From: Bog-473 sp963804055
GTDB taxonomy: Bacteria; Actinomycetota; Acidimicrobiia; Acidimicrobiales; RAAP-2
Reading direction: 5' to 3'
NCBI GenBank assembly: GCA_963804055.1
Contig: CAWDOU010000008.1
Span: forward strand, 1 to 64,000
DNA: 64,000 nucleotides
Positions 35,222-47,084 of this stretch are shown here, one piece after another. How positions within the stretch are numbered: position 1 is the first letter of the stretch; each line of letters opens with the position of its first letter. The translations under genes and the position numbers were made by a program. The notes beneath the pieces were generated by a model. The model was not told the origin of the DNA, made no database searches, and was given only the letters and a program-made list of their open reading frames with translations.

Positions 35222-35590
35222 CTAGAGCGTCGAACAAGTCTGATCTGCCTGAGTGACGACGTAAGAACCCCTCGGCAGACGATACGTCGTAACCTGGATG
35301 TGCCCATGTATGCCCGAATACACGAAGAGGTTCTTGGACGGATGGGTCCACTTGCTTAGAGGAAGGTTCAATCCGTCACTTCCTGTTCGAAGGAAGTGTG
35401 TCAATGCTTTCGACGGAGAAGGCTGTCCGGTAACGCCATTCATATAGGCGAACGAGTGGTTTGCATTGCCGGGAGTACCGGGACAATGAAAGCCAGCTGC
35501 CGCTGACGCGGGCGAGAACGACAGGAAGCCAGCGCAGCTCACTGCAACGACCAAGAGCGCCGAACCCGCTGCGAAAGTGAATCTTCGCAT
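35222..35590 (-). CDS. Small secreted protein of unknown function
   Basis: 122 residues, ATG 35590 preceded by GGGAGGGAGG. A clear signal peptide (RRFTFAAGSALLVVAVSCAG, then FLSFSPASA) leads to a mature domain of about 85 residues. That domain has two cysteines (FHCPG and QTCSTL) likely bridging the ends, plus KWTHPSKNLFVYSGIHGHIQ. No family was recognised. It is adjacent to the IS110 element and in the lower-GC segment, consistent with acquired DNA. Confidence 0.7.
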   Translation of the reverse strand: MRRFTFAAGSALLVVAVSCAGFLSFSPASAAAGFHCPGTPGNANHSFAYMNGVTGQPSPSKALTHFLRTGSDGLNLPLSKWTHPSKNLFVYSGIHGHIQVTTYRLPRGSYVVTQADQTCSTL

Positions 35591-35810
35591 GTGCCTCCCT
35601 CCCTGCATTTCGCCTAGAAAGTCTCTCATTTGGTAAGGCTGTAAGGCCATCCCTAATCCAACTTTCACGGTGCTCTTCGCCCTTTGACTGACCGCAAGAA
35701 GTGGACTCTCGGTCGAATGGACCAGCCCTTGTGGCCGCCTAAGCCCGGCCCCAGTTGTGCCTGCTTGAGACTTGGTGCAGGCGCTGGGGTTCGTCCGTAG
35801 CGTTTAGATG

Positions 35811-35975
35811 CCCTGACGGGGTCACTCTCGTAGTGCCTGCCGCCGGTATAGCCGACTGGCTTTCGTTCGAAGAGTGTCCCGTCAGGGTTTCGACCCGGAG
35901 TGGCTCAAAAGAGGATCGAGCACAAACAGTCTGCAAGCAGGAGTGCCCTCCGTGGTTCCAACACGACCAAGGAGG
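35811..35975 (+). ncRNA. Candidate IS110 bridge RNA
   Basis: Just upstream of the recombinase gene, 35811-35828 (ccctgacgggg...) pairs with 35871-35887 (agagtgtcccgtcaggg): a 10-bp and a 6-bp helix separated by a small internal loop. Inside the enclosed loop gccggt/actggc forms another helix. Bridge RNAs of the IS110 group are transcribed from exactly this left noncoding end. The 5' end here matches the predicted start for the tagcgt -10 element. The 3' boundary is a guess, and guide loops were not resolved. Confidence 0.5.
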
Positions 35976-35980
35976 CAGTC

Positions 35981-37000
35981 ATGCAAGTGGTGATCGGCAT
36001 CGATCCGCACAAGGCATCGCACACAGCGGTGGCGATCGATGAAGCAGAAGACGAGATTTCAAGCGTCAAGGTGCGGGCCACCCGGCGCCAGGTGGAGCAG
36101 CTCTTGGGCTGGGCCGAGCCCTTCGAGAAGCGCACCTGGGCCATCGAGTCGGCCGGTGGGTTGGGCTACTTGTTGGCCCAACAGCTCATCGCTCGGGGCG
36201 AGAAGGTGCTCGACGTGCCGCCCACCTTGGCTTCTCGCATTCGAGTGCTCGCCACCGGTCGCTCCAACAAGAACGACCCCAACGATGCTCTCTCGGTCGC
36301 CGTCGCGGCCTTTCGGGCTCCGAATCTGCGCAGCGTCGAGTCTGCCGATCATGGCGAGGTCCTGCGTCTGTTGGCCAAGCGCAACGGGGACCTCGGCAGC
36401 CATCGCACCCGGGTGGTCTGTCGCCTGCATGCGCTCTTGGCCGAGCTGGCGGCGGGCGGAATTGCCAAGGAACTCTACGTTTCTGACGCCGAGCGACTCA
36501 TGGCCAAGATCAGGCCGCAGACCCCGGCCCAGCAGATTCGCTACGACCTCGCCCTCGAGCTTCTCGACGATGTGCGCCGCCTCGATGCCCAGACCAAAGA
36601 GTCGCACCGGCGGATCCGAATCGCGGTCAAGGCCTCCGGCACCTCGCTCGTCGAGCTCTATGGGGTCGGTCCGATCGTCGCCGCGCAGCTCCTGGGATAC
36701 TCCGGCGACATCCGCCGCTTTGCCAACCGCGACGCGTTCGCTTCCTACAACGGAACCGCACCCATCGAGTTGTCCTCGGGCGGTCGAGTGGTCCACCGGC
36801 TTTCTCAGCGCGGGAGCCGACAGCTCAACCATGCGCTCCACATGGCTGCCGTCACCCAAATCCGCAACCCGGGGACAGCTGGACGCATCTACTTCGAGCG
36901 CAAGGTGGCCGAAGGAAAGACCAAGAAGGAAGCGCTGCGTTCACTCAAGCGCCAGATCTCCAACGCCGTCTATCGGCAACTGCTTCTCGACGCCCGATAG
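35981..37000 (+). CDS. IS110-family DEDD recombinase/transposase
   Basis: A 339-residue RNA-guided recombinase. The RuvC-like N-terminal domain has D8 in GIDPHKASH, E56 in WAIESAGG and D99/D102 in KNDPNDA. The C-terminal Transposase_20 domain contains LYGVGPIVAAQLLGYSGDI and the catalytic-serine region SQRGSRQLNHALHMAA. The start ATG 35981 follows aaggaggcagtc, a strong ribosome binding site. Length is normal, and the gene is intact and probably functional. The long noncoding left end favours the IS110 rather than the IS1111 subgroup. Confidence 0.95.
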   Translation: MQVVIGIDPHKASHTAVAIDEAEDEISSVKVRATRRQVEQLLGWAEPFEKRTWAIESAGGLGYLLAQQLIARGEKVLDVPPTLASRIRVLATGRSNKNDPNDALSVAVAAFRAPNLRSVESADHGEVLRLLAKRNGDLGSHRTRVVCRLHALLAELAAGGIAKELYVSDAERLMAKIRPQTPAQQIRYDLALELLDDVRRLDAQTKESHRRIRIAVKASGTSLVELYGVGPIVAAQLLGYSGDIRRFANRDAFASYNGTAPIELSSGGRVVHRLSQRGSRQLNHALHMAAVTQIRNPGTAGRIYFERKVAEGKTKKEALRSLKRQISNAVYRQLLLDAR

Positions 37001-37255
37001 GGGGTCCGGGAGGACACTCAGGGACGACTCCATGCCAGCGTGACCGGCTCTTCACCCTGTGCGGCCGGCTCTTCGGCGAAGTCACTCCCGAACCCAGAGA
37101 AACCCTACGCCGTCGTTCCCTTCCGTGACGGCTCGGTTCGTCGCGCCTGGAAGTCCCCGAATTTAGGGTCTTGACTCAAAGAGGATTCGGTCGGTGGCAC
37201 CCCAGTGCGGAAGAAGGCTCGGATGAAGGGCGGGAGCCGGAGGGAGCCGTAGCCC
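37001..37255. other. Right noncoding end of the IS110 element and intergenic DNA
   Basis: No gene seen. It contains the ttgact -35-like motif (37171) and a tract ctcaaagaggat (37175-37186) echoing ctcaaaagaggat at 35903-35916 on the left side of the element. Confidence 0.5.
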
Positions 37256-41176
<3,921 letters not shown>

Positions 41177-41182
41177 AGCGGG

Positions 41183-42973
41183 CTAGCCCCCGCCGCCGGA
41201 CGGCGCGATGGGGAAGTTGGAGGGCAGGGGCAGCGCGCCGCCGGCGTAGGAGCCGATCTTGGTCCGGGTGGCCGAGGCCACGTAGGCCCCCGGTTTGTCG
41301 TCGTAGGCCGATGTCTTGTTGGGGTCCCAGTAGATGAAGGACCAGTCCGTCTGCGGCGTGTAGTGGCCGGCCGGGAAGTCCCAGGTGCCGTAGAGCGCGT
41401 TGGACGCGCCGGCCTGGCTCCCCGGATAGGCCCGCATGCCGTTCTGGAACGTCGCCGGCGTCAGGTCGGGACCCGCCATCTGAATGCCGATGGCCATCTC
41501 GTACATCTGGGCGTAAATGAGGTCCACCGCGTTGGCCGGCTCGGTGCTCGAGCTGATCTGCTTGTAGGCCGAGTAGCCGAACGTGTTCTGCTTGGGCACG
41601 GTCGGCCCGTTGAACGTCACGCCGAACGCGTGCGACCACTCGCTCTGCTGGAACAGCTGCCCGACGATGTCCTGGTCGGTCAGGGCAACGCCGGCCACGA
41701 CCCACTCGGGCGTGTAGCCCTGCTCGGCGGCCCGCGACGTGAGGTACACCGGGAAAACGGGGTCGCACCCGCAGACCACGGTCGTGATGCCGTCGTTCTG
41801 CAGCTGGCTGACGACATTGGAGGCCTGGCTCGACAGCGTCGAGAGGTTCAGCTGGTACTGGATGTTGTCGGTGATCGGGTGACCGGCCGCTGCCGCCTCC
41901 TGCACCGCCGACTGCGCCGCCGACTGGTACCACGGGTCGCTGGGGGCGATGATCGCCACCTTGCGCGGCTTTCCCTGCAGGCTGCCTCCGGCGTAGGTGG
42001 CGTTGCCGCCGGCGAGCGACTTGAGGTAGAGCTCGCTGGTGGCCTGGACGACGTCGTTGGACTCGGTGTCGAGGCTCCACATGTACGGGGCGTACTGGCC
42101 CATGAAGGAGGCCGACAGGTAGGGCGCCCCGAACGAGATCACGTGCTGCGCGGCCAGCGCCACGTCGTAGGGCTCGGTCACGCCGTTGAGCTCGGCGAAA
42201 GCGTGCTCGGACTGGGCGGCGGTCACGGCGTCGGCGTCGGCCTGCTGCTGCCCGCTCCCGAGGAGCTCGTTGGTGATGGAGCCCTGTCCGTTGAAGAACT
42301 CGACGTTGAGCTTGCGGCCGTAGAACTGGAAGTGGTTGTCGAAGTAGGTGGCCAGCGTGCTGACCGTTCGCTCGATGTCGGCCGTGGTGTCGGTGATGTT
42401 GGCCCCGCCCAGCGACGCCAGCGTCTGCTGGAAGCTCTCGGAGTCCGACGTGATGCGGTAGCTCACGTTGATGGCGTTGGACGAGACGCCGGGCGACGTG
42501 GCGCCGCCGTTGCTGCCCGAGAACGAGATGCAGGGGGGCGAGTACGGATCGCCCGGCACCTGTTCGGCCTGGCCCGGGCAGCCGCCCGACTTGCCCGTCG
42601 CCGCGCCGGCCGCGGACGAGGCGGCCGTCCTGGCCCCACCGGCCGCCCCGGCGGCTCCGGCCGCACCGGCCCCCGCTGCTCCGCCCGCCGCTCCGGTGGC
42701 TCCGGCCCCGGCGGCACCCGGCGTGGTGGTCGCCGTCGACGAGGCGCCGGTGGCCGCGCCCGCCCCGGCACTCGACTGCGTCTCGTGCACGACGTCCTGC
42801 TGCGGTGCCTTCGTGGGTACCAGCAGGGCCATGAAGAGGAAGGCCACCAGCAGGGCGGCCAGAGGCCCGTAGCCCTTGAGCAGCCGGCCGTTCGTCTTGG
42901 CCGACAGGCGGAGCTTGCTCAGGCCCGCGCCGTTGGCGCCCCCTGCGCTGCCCGAATCGGTCGCTGCGGTCAT
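41183..42973 (-). CDS. Membrane-anchored periplasmic-binding-type protein of a Liv-like transporter
   Basis: A 596-residue substrate-binding protein (Peripla_BP_6 family). The N-terminus is cytosolic, followed by one membrane helix (LAALLVAFLFMALLVPT, about 37-53) rather than a lipobox. An Ala/Gly-rich extracellular spacer of about 75 residues holds the binding domain away from the membrane. The domain shows AQHVISFGAPYLSASF, RKVAIIAPSDPWYQSAAQSA and ELYLKSLAGG. ATG 42973 overlaps the previous gene's stop (ATGA), and its own stop is seven bases from the fused transporter. The three genes therefore form one uptake operon. Confidence 0.88.
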   Translation of the reverse strand: MTAATDSGSAGGANGAGLSKLRLSAKTNGRLLKGYGPLAALLVAFLFMALLVPTKAPQQDVVHETQSSAGAGAATGASSTATTTPGAAGAGATGAAGGAAGAGAAGAAGAAGGARTAASSAAGAATGKSGGCPGQAEQVPGDPYSPPCISFSGSNGGATSPGVSSNAINVSYRITSDSESFQQTLASLGGANITDTTADIERTVSTLATYFDNHFQFYGRKLNVEFFNGQGSITNELLGSGQQQADADAVTAAQSEHAFAELNGVTEPYDVALAAQHVISFGAPYLSASFMGQYAPYMWSLDTESNDVVQATSELYLKSLAGGNATYAGGSLQGKPRKVAIIAPSDPWYQSAAQSAVQEAAAAGHPITDNIQYQLNLSTLSSQASNVVSQLQNDGITTVVCGCDPVFPVYLTSRAAEQGYTPEWVVAGVALTDQDIVGQLFQQSEWSHAFGVTFNGPTVPKQNTFGYSAYKQISSSTEPANAVDLIYAQMYEMAIGIQMAGPDLTPATFQNGMRAYPGSQAGASNALYGTWDFPAGHYTPQTDWSFIYWDPNKTSAYDDKPGAYVASATRTKIGSYAGGALPLPSNFPIAPSGGGG

Positions 42974-44511
42974 AGCGGTGCCTCCAGGTCGGTGTGGCCC
43001 CGGCCGCTCAGCTGCAGGCGGCGGCGCTGGCGCAGGGCGTCCCACGTGAAGAGGGTCACCACCAGTGCGAGCGCCGCCAGCCCGATGGGCACGGCGACAT
43101 TGCCGGTATCGCAGCCCCCACCCGAGGGGCCGAGGCTGATGCAGTCCGAGGTGCGGATCATCGGCCCCAGGGCCTCCTGCGAAGTGCCCGTGCCGGCCGC
43201 CGGCCCGCCGGTGGACGCCGACGGCGCGCCGGACGGGACCGACGACGACAAGGGGCCCACCCCGCTGTCGCCCGTGACGGGGAGGGCGCCGCCGAGGGCG
43301 CTCCCGCTGTTACCGGTCGCCCCGCTCCCGAGGGACGAGGAGGAGGACGAGGGCAGCGCGGTCCCTCCGCCGGCCCCGAAGGGCGACGTGGCGGCCAGGT
43401 CGTCCGTCTCGGCACTGGCGCCGCCGAAGTCGAGGTTGAGGTTGCCGCCGCCGGAGAGCACCCCCATGCCGATGTCGCCGACGGTGAGCGGGGTGGCGAA
43501 GTTGCAGCTGGCGCTGAGCAACGCGTTGACCAGTGCCTCGCGCACCGGCTGCACGCTGTTCTCGTTGGCGCCGATGACCTGCTGGCCGAGCGCGTTGTTG
43601 TCGATGCCGACGACCAGTGGCGTGATCTGCACGGTCCCGTCGGACAGGGTCGTCTGGGTGGGCCACTGCACGTTGAGCCCGACGGGCGACAGCGCGGTGT
43701 TGATCACGTCGAGCACCGTCTGCGGGTTCCCCGCGTTGCTCAAGCTGGAGAGGTCGACGGGCACCCCGGCGACGGTGAGCGAGCCGATGGAGAACGTGCC
43801 GCTGGAGGTCGTCGTCCCCCCGGACTGTTGGGTGGCGTTCCACTGCAGGCCGCCCAGGACGACGGCACCGTCGCCCAACGAGATCTGCCCGATGTCGGAC
43901 GTCGCGGTGGCCGTCCGCGTGGCGCCGTTGTCGATGGAGGCCTTGGCGCCCGACGTCAGCCCGTTGACCGCCAGCAGCCCCCCGGGGACCGAGATGTTGG
44001 AGGCGGTCGTCAGCGAGCCCGAAGCCGGCTGCGTCGTGGCGGTGGCCGCCTCGTTGCCGATGCCGAGGCCGTCGCTCGAGGTCTGCGGCGTGATGCTGTC
44101 GGAGAGGCTCTGGTTGCCGCTCGTCGACTCCGCCTGCACCGGCGGCGGCACGTCGCTCTGCGGAAGGGTCGGCGCTCCCCCGTCGCACCCCTCGGCCTCG
44201 AGAGAGGTGCCGATGGCCCCGAGGTCGATCGTCTGGGACAGCGACTGCGCCTCCATGTCCTGGTAGTTCGAAATGGAGGTGGCCAGCGTGATGGCGTAGT
44301 TCAGGCCACCGGTCGTCGGCGCCAAGCTGAGCGCCTGCGACTGGGCCAGCGCGTCACCGGGGACGAAGGACGTGTCCGCACCGGAGCCCGACCCGAGTTC
44401 GACGATGCCGACGCCGGTGAGCACTGCGCAGGCCAGTCCGATGCGGATGGTGGCGGGTGTGTAGCGGCGCCCCCGCAGGCGCATGCGCAGCGTTCGGTGT
44501 TCGCCCTTCAC
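42970..44511 (-). CDS. Cell-surface protein of unknown function, anchored at the C-terminus
   Basis: 513 residues from GTG 44511 (GGGGAGG upstream). A signal peptide (TIRIGLACAVLTGVGIVEL) follows a basic start. The long extracytoplasmic region is Ser/Thr/Gly/Ala-rich with repeated strand-like units, for example ISVPGGLLAVNGLTSGAKAS, FSIGSLTVAGVPVDLSSLSN and NLNLDFGGASAETD, similar to choice-of-anchor or DUF-type surface proteins. Near the end a helix NVAVPIGLAALALVVTLFTW plus RQRRR forms a stop-transfer anchor. It is the first gene of the operon with the binding protein and fused transporter, so it may present or trap the substrate; that is inference. Confidence 0.72.
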   Translation of the reverse strand: MKGEHRTLRMRLRGRRYTPATIRIGLACAVLTGVGIVELGSGSGADTSFVPGDALAQSQALSLAPTTGGLNYAITLATSISNYQDMEAQSLSQTIDLGAIGTSLEAEGCDGGAPTLPQSDVPPPVQAESTSGNQSLSDSITPQTSSDGLGIGNEAATATTQPASGSLTTASNISVPGGLLAVNGLTSGAKASIDNGATRTATATSDIGQISLGDGAVVLGGLQWNATQQSGGTTTSSGTFSIGSLTVAGVPVDLSSLSNAGNPQTVLDVINTALSPVGLNVQWPTQTTLSDGTVQITPLVVGIDNNALGQQVIGANENSVQPVREALVNALLSASCNFATPLTVGDIGMGVLSGGGNLNLDFGGASAETDDLAATSPFGAGGGTALPSSSSSSLGSGATGNSGSALGGALPVTGDSGVGPLSSSVPSGAPSASTGGPAAGTGTSQEALGPMIRTSDCISLGPSGGGCDTGNVAVPIGLAALALVVTLFTWDALRQRRRLQLSGRGHTDLEAPL

Positions 44512-44715
44512 CAGGTGAAGCCTCCCCGTGGATCTCGGGAGCACAACGAACGCTGGGGCGTTTCCCTACGGGTGTCCGTCGAATGTGTCCGGCCCGCCGT
44601 TTCGGGCGGTGCTCCGGACACACCGTGCCGTGCCCCACCGCATTGGAACGATCCGCCGTTCCGCCTGCTCACCAGCCGCTGTCACCCCCCGCAGAGTGTC
44701 TGCACCGGGCCGGCA

Positions 44716-44760
44716 CCCGGAGATGGCCGGCCCGGAGATGGCCGGCCCGGACATGCCCGG
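44716..44760. repeat. Three tandem 15-bp repeats
   Basis: cccggagatggccgg occurs twice in a row (44716-44730, 44731-44745), followed by cccggacatgcccgg. It lies in the 275-base gap between the HD-protein stop and the surface-protein start. Each unit is partly self-complementary (ccgg). The role is unknown. Confidence 0.85.
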
Positions 44761-44786
44761 ACGTAGCCGCTGCGCAGCCGGAGGCC

Positions 44787-45368
44787 TCAGCCCCCTGCCG
44801 GCCCCGCCCGCCGGGTGATGTCCTGCAGAAGGGGTACCCAGCTGGCGAGATCCCCAACCTCCAACCCTTCGACCTTCCCGCTGTCGTCGGCCCGGCGCAG
44901 CGTCACGGCGTCGGAGGCCCAGTGCCGGGCCAGGAACGCCGCCGCCTCGTCCCCGGACAGCGCGCCACCCTGGCGTCCCAGCGACACGACGCTGTCGTCC
45001 GTCAGCACTCCGCCGTAGCCCGCCTCGGTCGCCACGAGATACCGCTTGGCCTCGATGTGCAGGCCCACGATCCCGGCCACGCGCTCCCCCAACGCCCGTC
45101 GCACGGCGCGCGCGGCGTCGGCGGCGTGGGCCTCGTCGGTGCCGCCGGGCAGGAGGTGGCCGAGGTCGTGCACCAGTCCGGCCGCCGCCAGCTCGTCGTC
45201 ACCGGGATGGAGATGGGCCAGCAGCGCCCCCGTCTGCAGCGCATGGTCGAGCTGCGAGACCGGGACGCCGGGGCTGAGCATGACGCCGGCCCCGGTCGCC
45301 AGAACGGCGAGAATCTCGTCGACGTCGAGGTCCGCCACCGCCGTGCTCATCGCTTCCACCTCGTCCAT
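44787..45368 (-). CDS. PhnZ/TmpB-like HD-domain protein (putative mixed-valent diiron oxygenase family)
   Basis: About 193 residues from ATG 45368. The sequence follows the HD subgroup that includes the phosphonate oxygenase PhnZ: VSQLDHALQTGALLA, the HD motif AAGLVHDLGHLLPGG, then LHIEAKRYLVATEAGY with the conserved His and Lys, and DAVTLRRADDSGKVEGLEV with the late Asp. No phosphonate genes are nearby, so the substrate may differ. It is divergent from the sulfotransferase gene 39 bases away. Confidence 0.82.
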   Translation of the reverse strand: MDEVEAMSTAVADLDVDEILAVLATGAGVMLSPGVPVSQLDHALQTGALLAHLHPGDDELAAAGLVHDLGHLLPGGTDEAHAADAARAVRRALGERVAGIVGLHIEAKRYLVATEAGYGGVLTDDSVVSLGRQGGALSGDEAAAFLARHWASDAVTLRRADDSGKVEGLEVGDLASWVPLLQDITRRAGPAGG

Positions 45369-45407
45369 GCGGCCATTCTCCCCCCGTTGCAAGTACCGTG
45401 ACGCCCC

Positions 45408-46637
45408 GTGCCTTGGACACCCCCGCCCCGTGGCCCCTGGGCTGAGAAGATGATCGCGCTCGGCCACGGCCTGGGCGACGACGGCCGCTCCATGGTCTCG
45501 TTGCACCCCGAGGTCCTCCAGGCCGCCGCCATCACGACGACCGGCCTCGACGACTTCGGCGACGACTGGTGGGAGGAGCCCTTCCGCCGGCTGTGCGCCT
45601 CCCTCGACACCGAGGCGCGCCTCCATCTGCCGGGCCGCATCCGGACCCGGGGCGAGATCCAGCTCATCCTGCAGAACCGCCTCCGCATGGTGGACCTGTG
45701 GAAGCGGGAGCCCGGGGTCCTGCGTGAGCCGGTCCACGCCCCCATCGTGGTCACCGGGCTGGGGCGCTCCGGCACGACGCTGCTGCACGAGCTGCTGGCC
45801 TGCGACCCCGACAACCGCCCGCCGCTGCTGTGGGAGCTCCTCCACAGCGTCCCCTACGACGACGCCTCGGGTGACCTGTGCGACGACGAGATCAGGCTCA
45901 TGGACGAGATCGTCCCCGCCTTCACGGCCATGCACGAGAACGGCGGGCGGCTGCCCACCGAATGCATCTTCGCCTTCGCCCACCAGTTCTCGAGCGACGT
46001 CTACACGGGCCTCTACAACGTGGGCGAGTACACCGTGTGGCGCAGCGGGCAGGACCAGGCACCGATTTACGACTGGCACAAGCGGCACCTGCAGACGCTG
46101 CAGTGGGTGACCGAGCGGCCGACGACGCGCTGGGTGGTCAAGGCGCCCTCCCACCTCTCCGCCCTGCCCTTGCTGTTCTCGACGTACCCCGATGCCCGCG
46201 TCGTGATCACCCACCGTGACCCGCTGCGGGTCATCGGGTCGCTGTCGGATCTCATGGCGACGCTGCACTACATGCACTCGGAGCACGTGGACCACGGCAT
46301 CTTGGTCGAGTTCATGGCGATGGGCCTCGAGATGCAGATGGACCACGTCACCGCCGAGCGCGATGCCGGCGACATCCCGGCCGACCAGATCGCCGACGTC
46401 GTCTACCGCGATCTGGTGGCGGACCCCCTGGGCACGGTCGAGCGGCTCTACGCGGAGTGGGAACTGCCGCTGACGGCGGAGTTCCGCACGGCTCTCGAGG
46501 CGTATCTCGCCGCCCGCCACACGGGGCGCGCGGGCGGCCACGACTACTCGTTCGCCGACACCGGGCTCGATCTCGCCACCCACCGCGCCCTGGTCTCGCC
46601 CTACCAGGAACGCTTCGGGGTACCGTCGGAGGTCTGA
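45408..46637 (+). CDS. Sulfotransferase family protein (Sulfotransfer_3)
   Basis: A 409-residue PAPS-dependent-type sulfotransferase. The 5'-phosphosulfate loop is VTGLGRSGTTLLHELLA (about 115-131), and the 3'-phosphate-binding motif is ARVVITHRDPLRVIGSLSDL. WVVKAPSHLSALPLLFSTYP is the central conserved block. Actinobacteria carry many such proteins acting on lipids, sterols or glycans; the acceptor is unknown. A GTG start at 45408 is used, and ATG 45450 is an alternative. Confidence 0.9.
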   Translation: MPWTPPPRGPWAEKMIALGHGLGDDGRSMVSLHPEVLQAAAITTTGLDDFGDDWWEEPFRRLCASLDTEARLHLPGRIRTRGEIQLILQNRLRMVDLWKREPGVLREPVHAPIVVTGLGRSGTTLLHELLACDPDNRPPLLWELLHSVPYDDASGDLCDDEIRLMDEIVPAFTAMHENGGRLPTECIFAFAHQFSSDVYTGLYNVGEYTVWRSGQDQAPIYDWHKRHLQTLQWVTERPTTRWVVKAPSHLSALPLLFSTYPDARVVITHRDPLRVIGSLSDLMATLHYMHSEHVDHGILVEFMAMGLEMQMDHVTAERDAGDIPADQIADVVYRDLVADPLGTVERLYAEWELPLTAEFRTALEAYLAARHTGRAGGHDYSFADTGLDLATHRALVSPYQERFGVPSEV

Positions 46638-46673
46638 GCCGACCCACCCGGAACCCGCTCTGAAGGGGGCACC

Positions 46674-47084
46674 ATGGACTGGAAGCTGGAGACACTGGTC
46701 GTCCCGGTGGCCGACGTCGACCGGGCGAAGGCGTTCTACGCCGAGGCCGTCGGCTTCCGCGTCGACGTGGACCACAGCGCCGGTGAGGACTTCCGGGTCG
46801 TCCAACTGACGCCACCCGGGTCCGGCTGCTCCATCTCGCTCATGGGGAACGCGGACGCCGCGGGCACGCTGCAGGGCCTGCACCTCGTGGTGCGCGACAT
46901 CGAAGAGGCCCGCCGCCAGCTCGCGGCCGGCGACGTCTCCGCCTCGGGGCCGTTCCACTTCGAGGAGGGCACACAGGTCGACGGCCCCGACCCCGCCCGT
47001 GGCGACTACGGGACGTTCCTGTCGTTCAGCGACCCCGACGGGAACGGCTGGTTGGTCCAGGAGGTCCCGAGCCGCCCGGCCTAG
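46674..47084 (+). CDS. Glyoxalase/bleomycin-resistance/dioxygenase superfamily protein
   Basis: A 136-residue VOC-fold protein with a strong ribosome binding site (gaagggggcacc). Two beta-alpha-beta-beta-beta modules are visible: LVVPVADVDRAKAFYAEAVG and LHLVVRDIEEARRQLAAGD, with the closing FLSFSDPDGNGWLVQEV giving a metal-ligand Glu. No function can be assigned within this superfamily. Its stop overlaps the stop of the DUF1214 gene on the other strand. Confidence 0.9.
   Translation: MDWKLETLVVPVADVDRAKAFYAEAVGFRVDVDHSAGEDFRVVQLTPPGSGCSISLMGNADAAGTLQGLHLVVRDIEEARRQLAAGDVSASGPFHFEEGTQVDGPDPARGDYGTFLSFSDPDGNGWLVQEVPSRPA

Larger units (their letters stand above)
35788..37188 (+). mobile_element. 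IS110-family insertion sequence (ends approximate)
   Basis: A DEDD recombinase gene with noncoding DNA on both sides (about 190 bases left and right). IS110 elements lack normal terminal inverted repeats, so the ends cannot be fixed from sequence alone. The right side carries a ttgact -35 motif (37171-37176) and the left side a tagcgt -10 motif (35798-35803). In the circular intermediate of this family those join into a promoter, which places the ends near 35785-35797 and 37180-37190. The uncertainty is about 15 bases on each side. Confidence 0.7.

Noticed and set aside
35788..37188. Terminal inverted repeats for the IS110 element
   Set aside because: The ctcaaa(a)gaggat similarity between left and right flanks is a short direct, not inverted, match and sits inside the noncoding ends; it does not define the boundaries.
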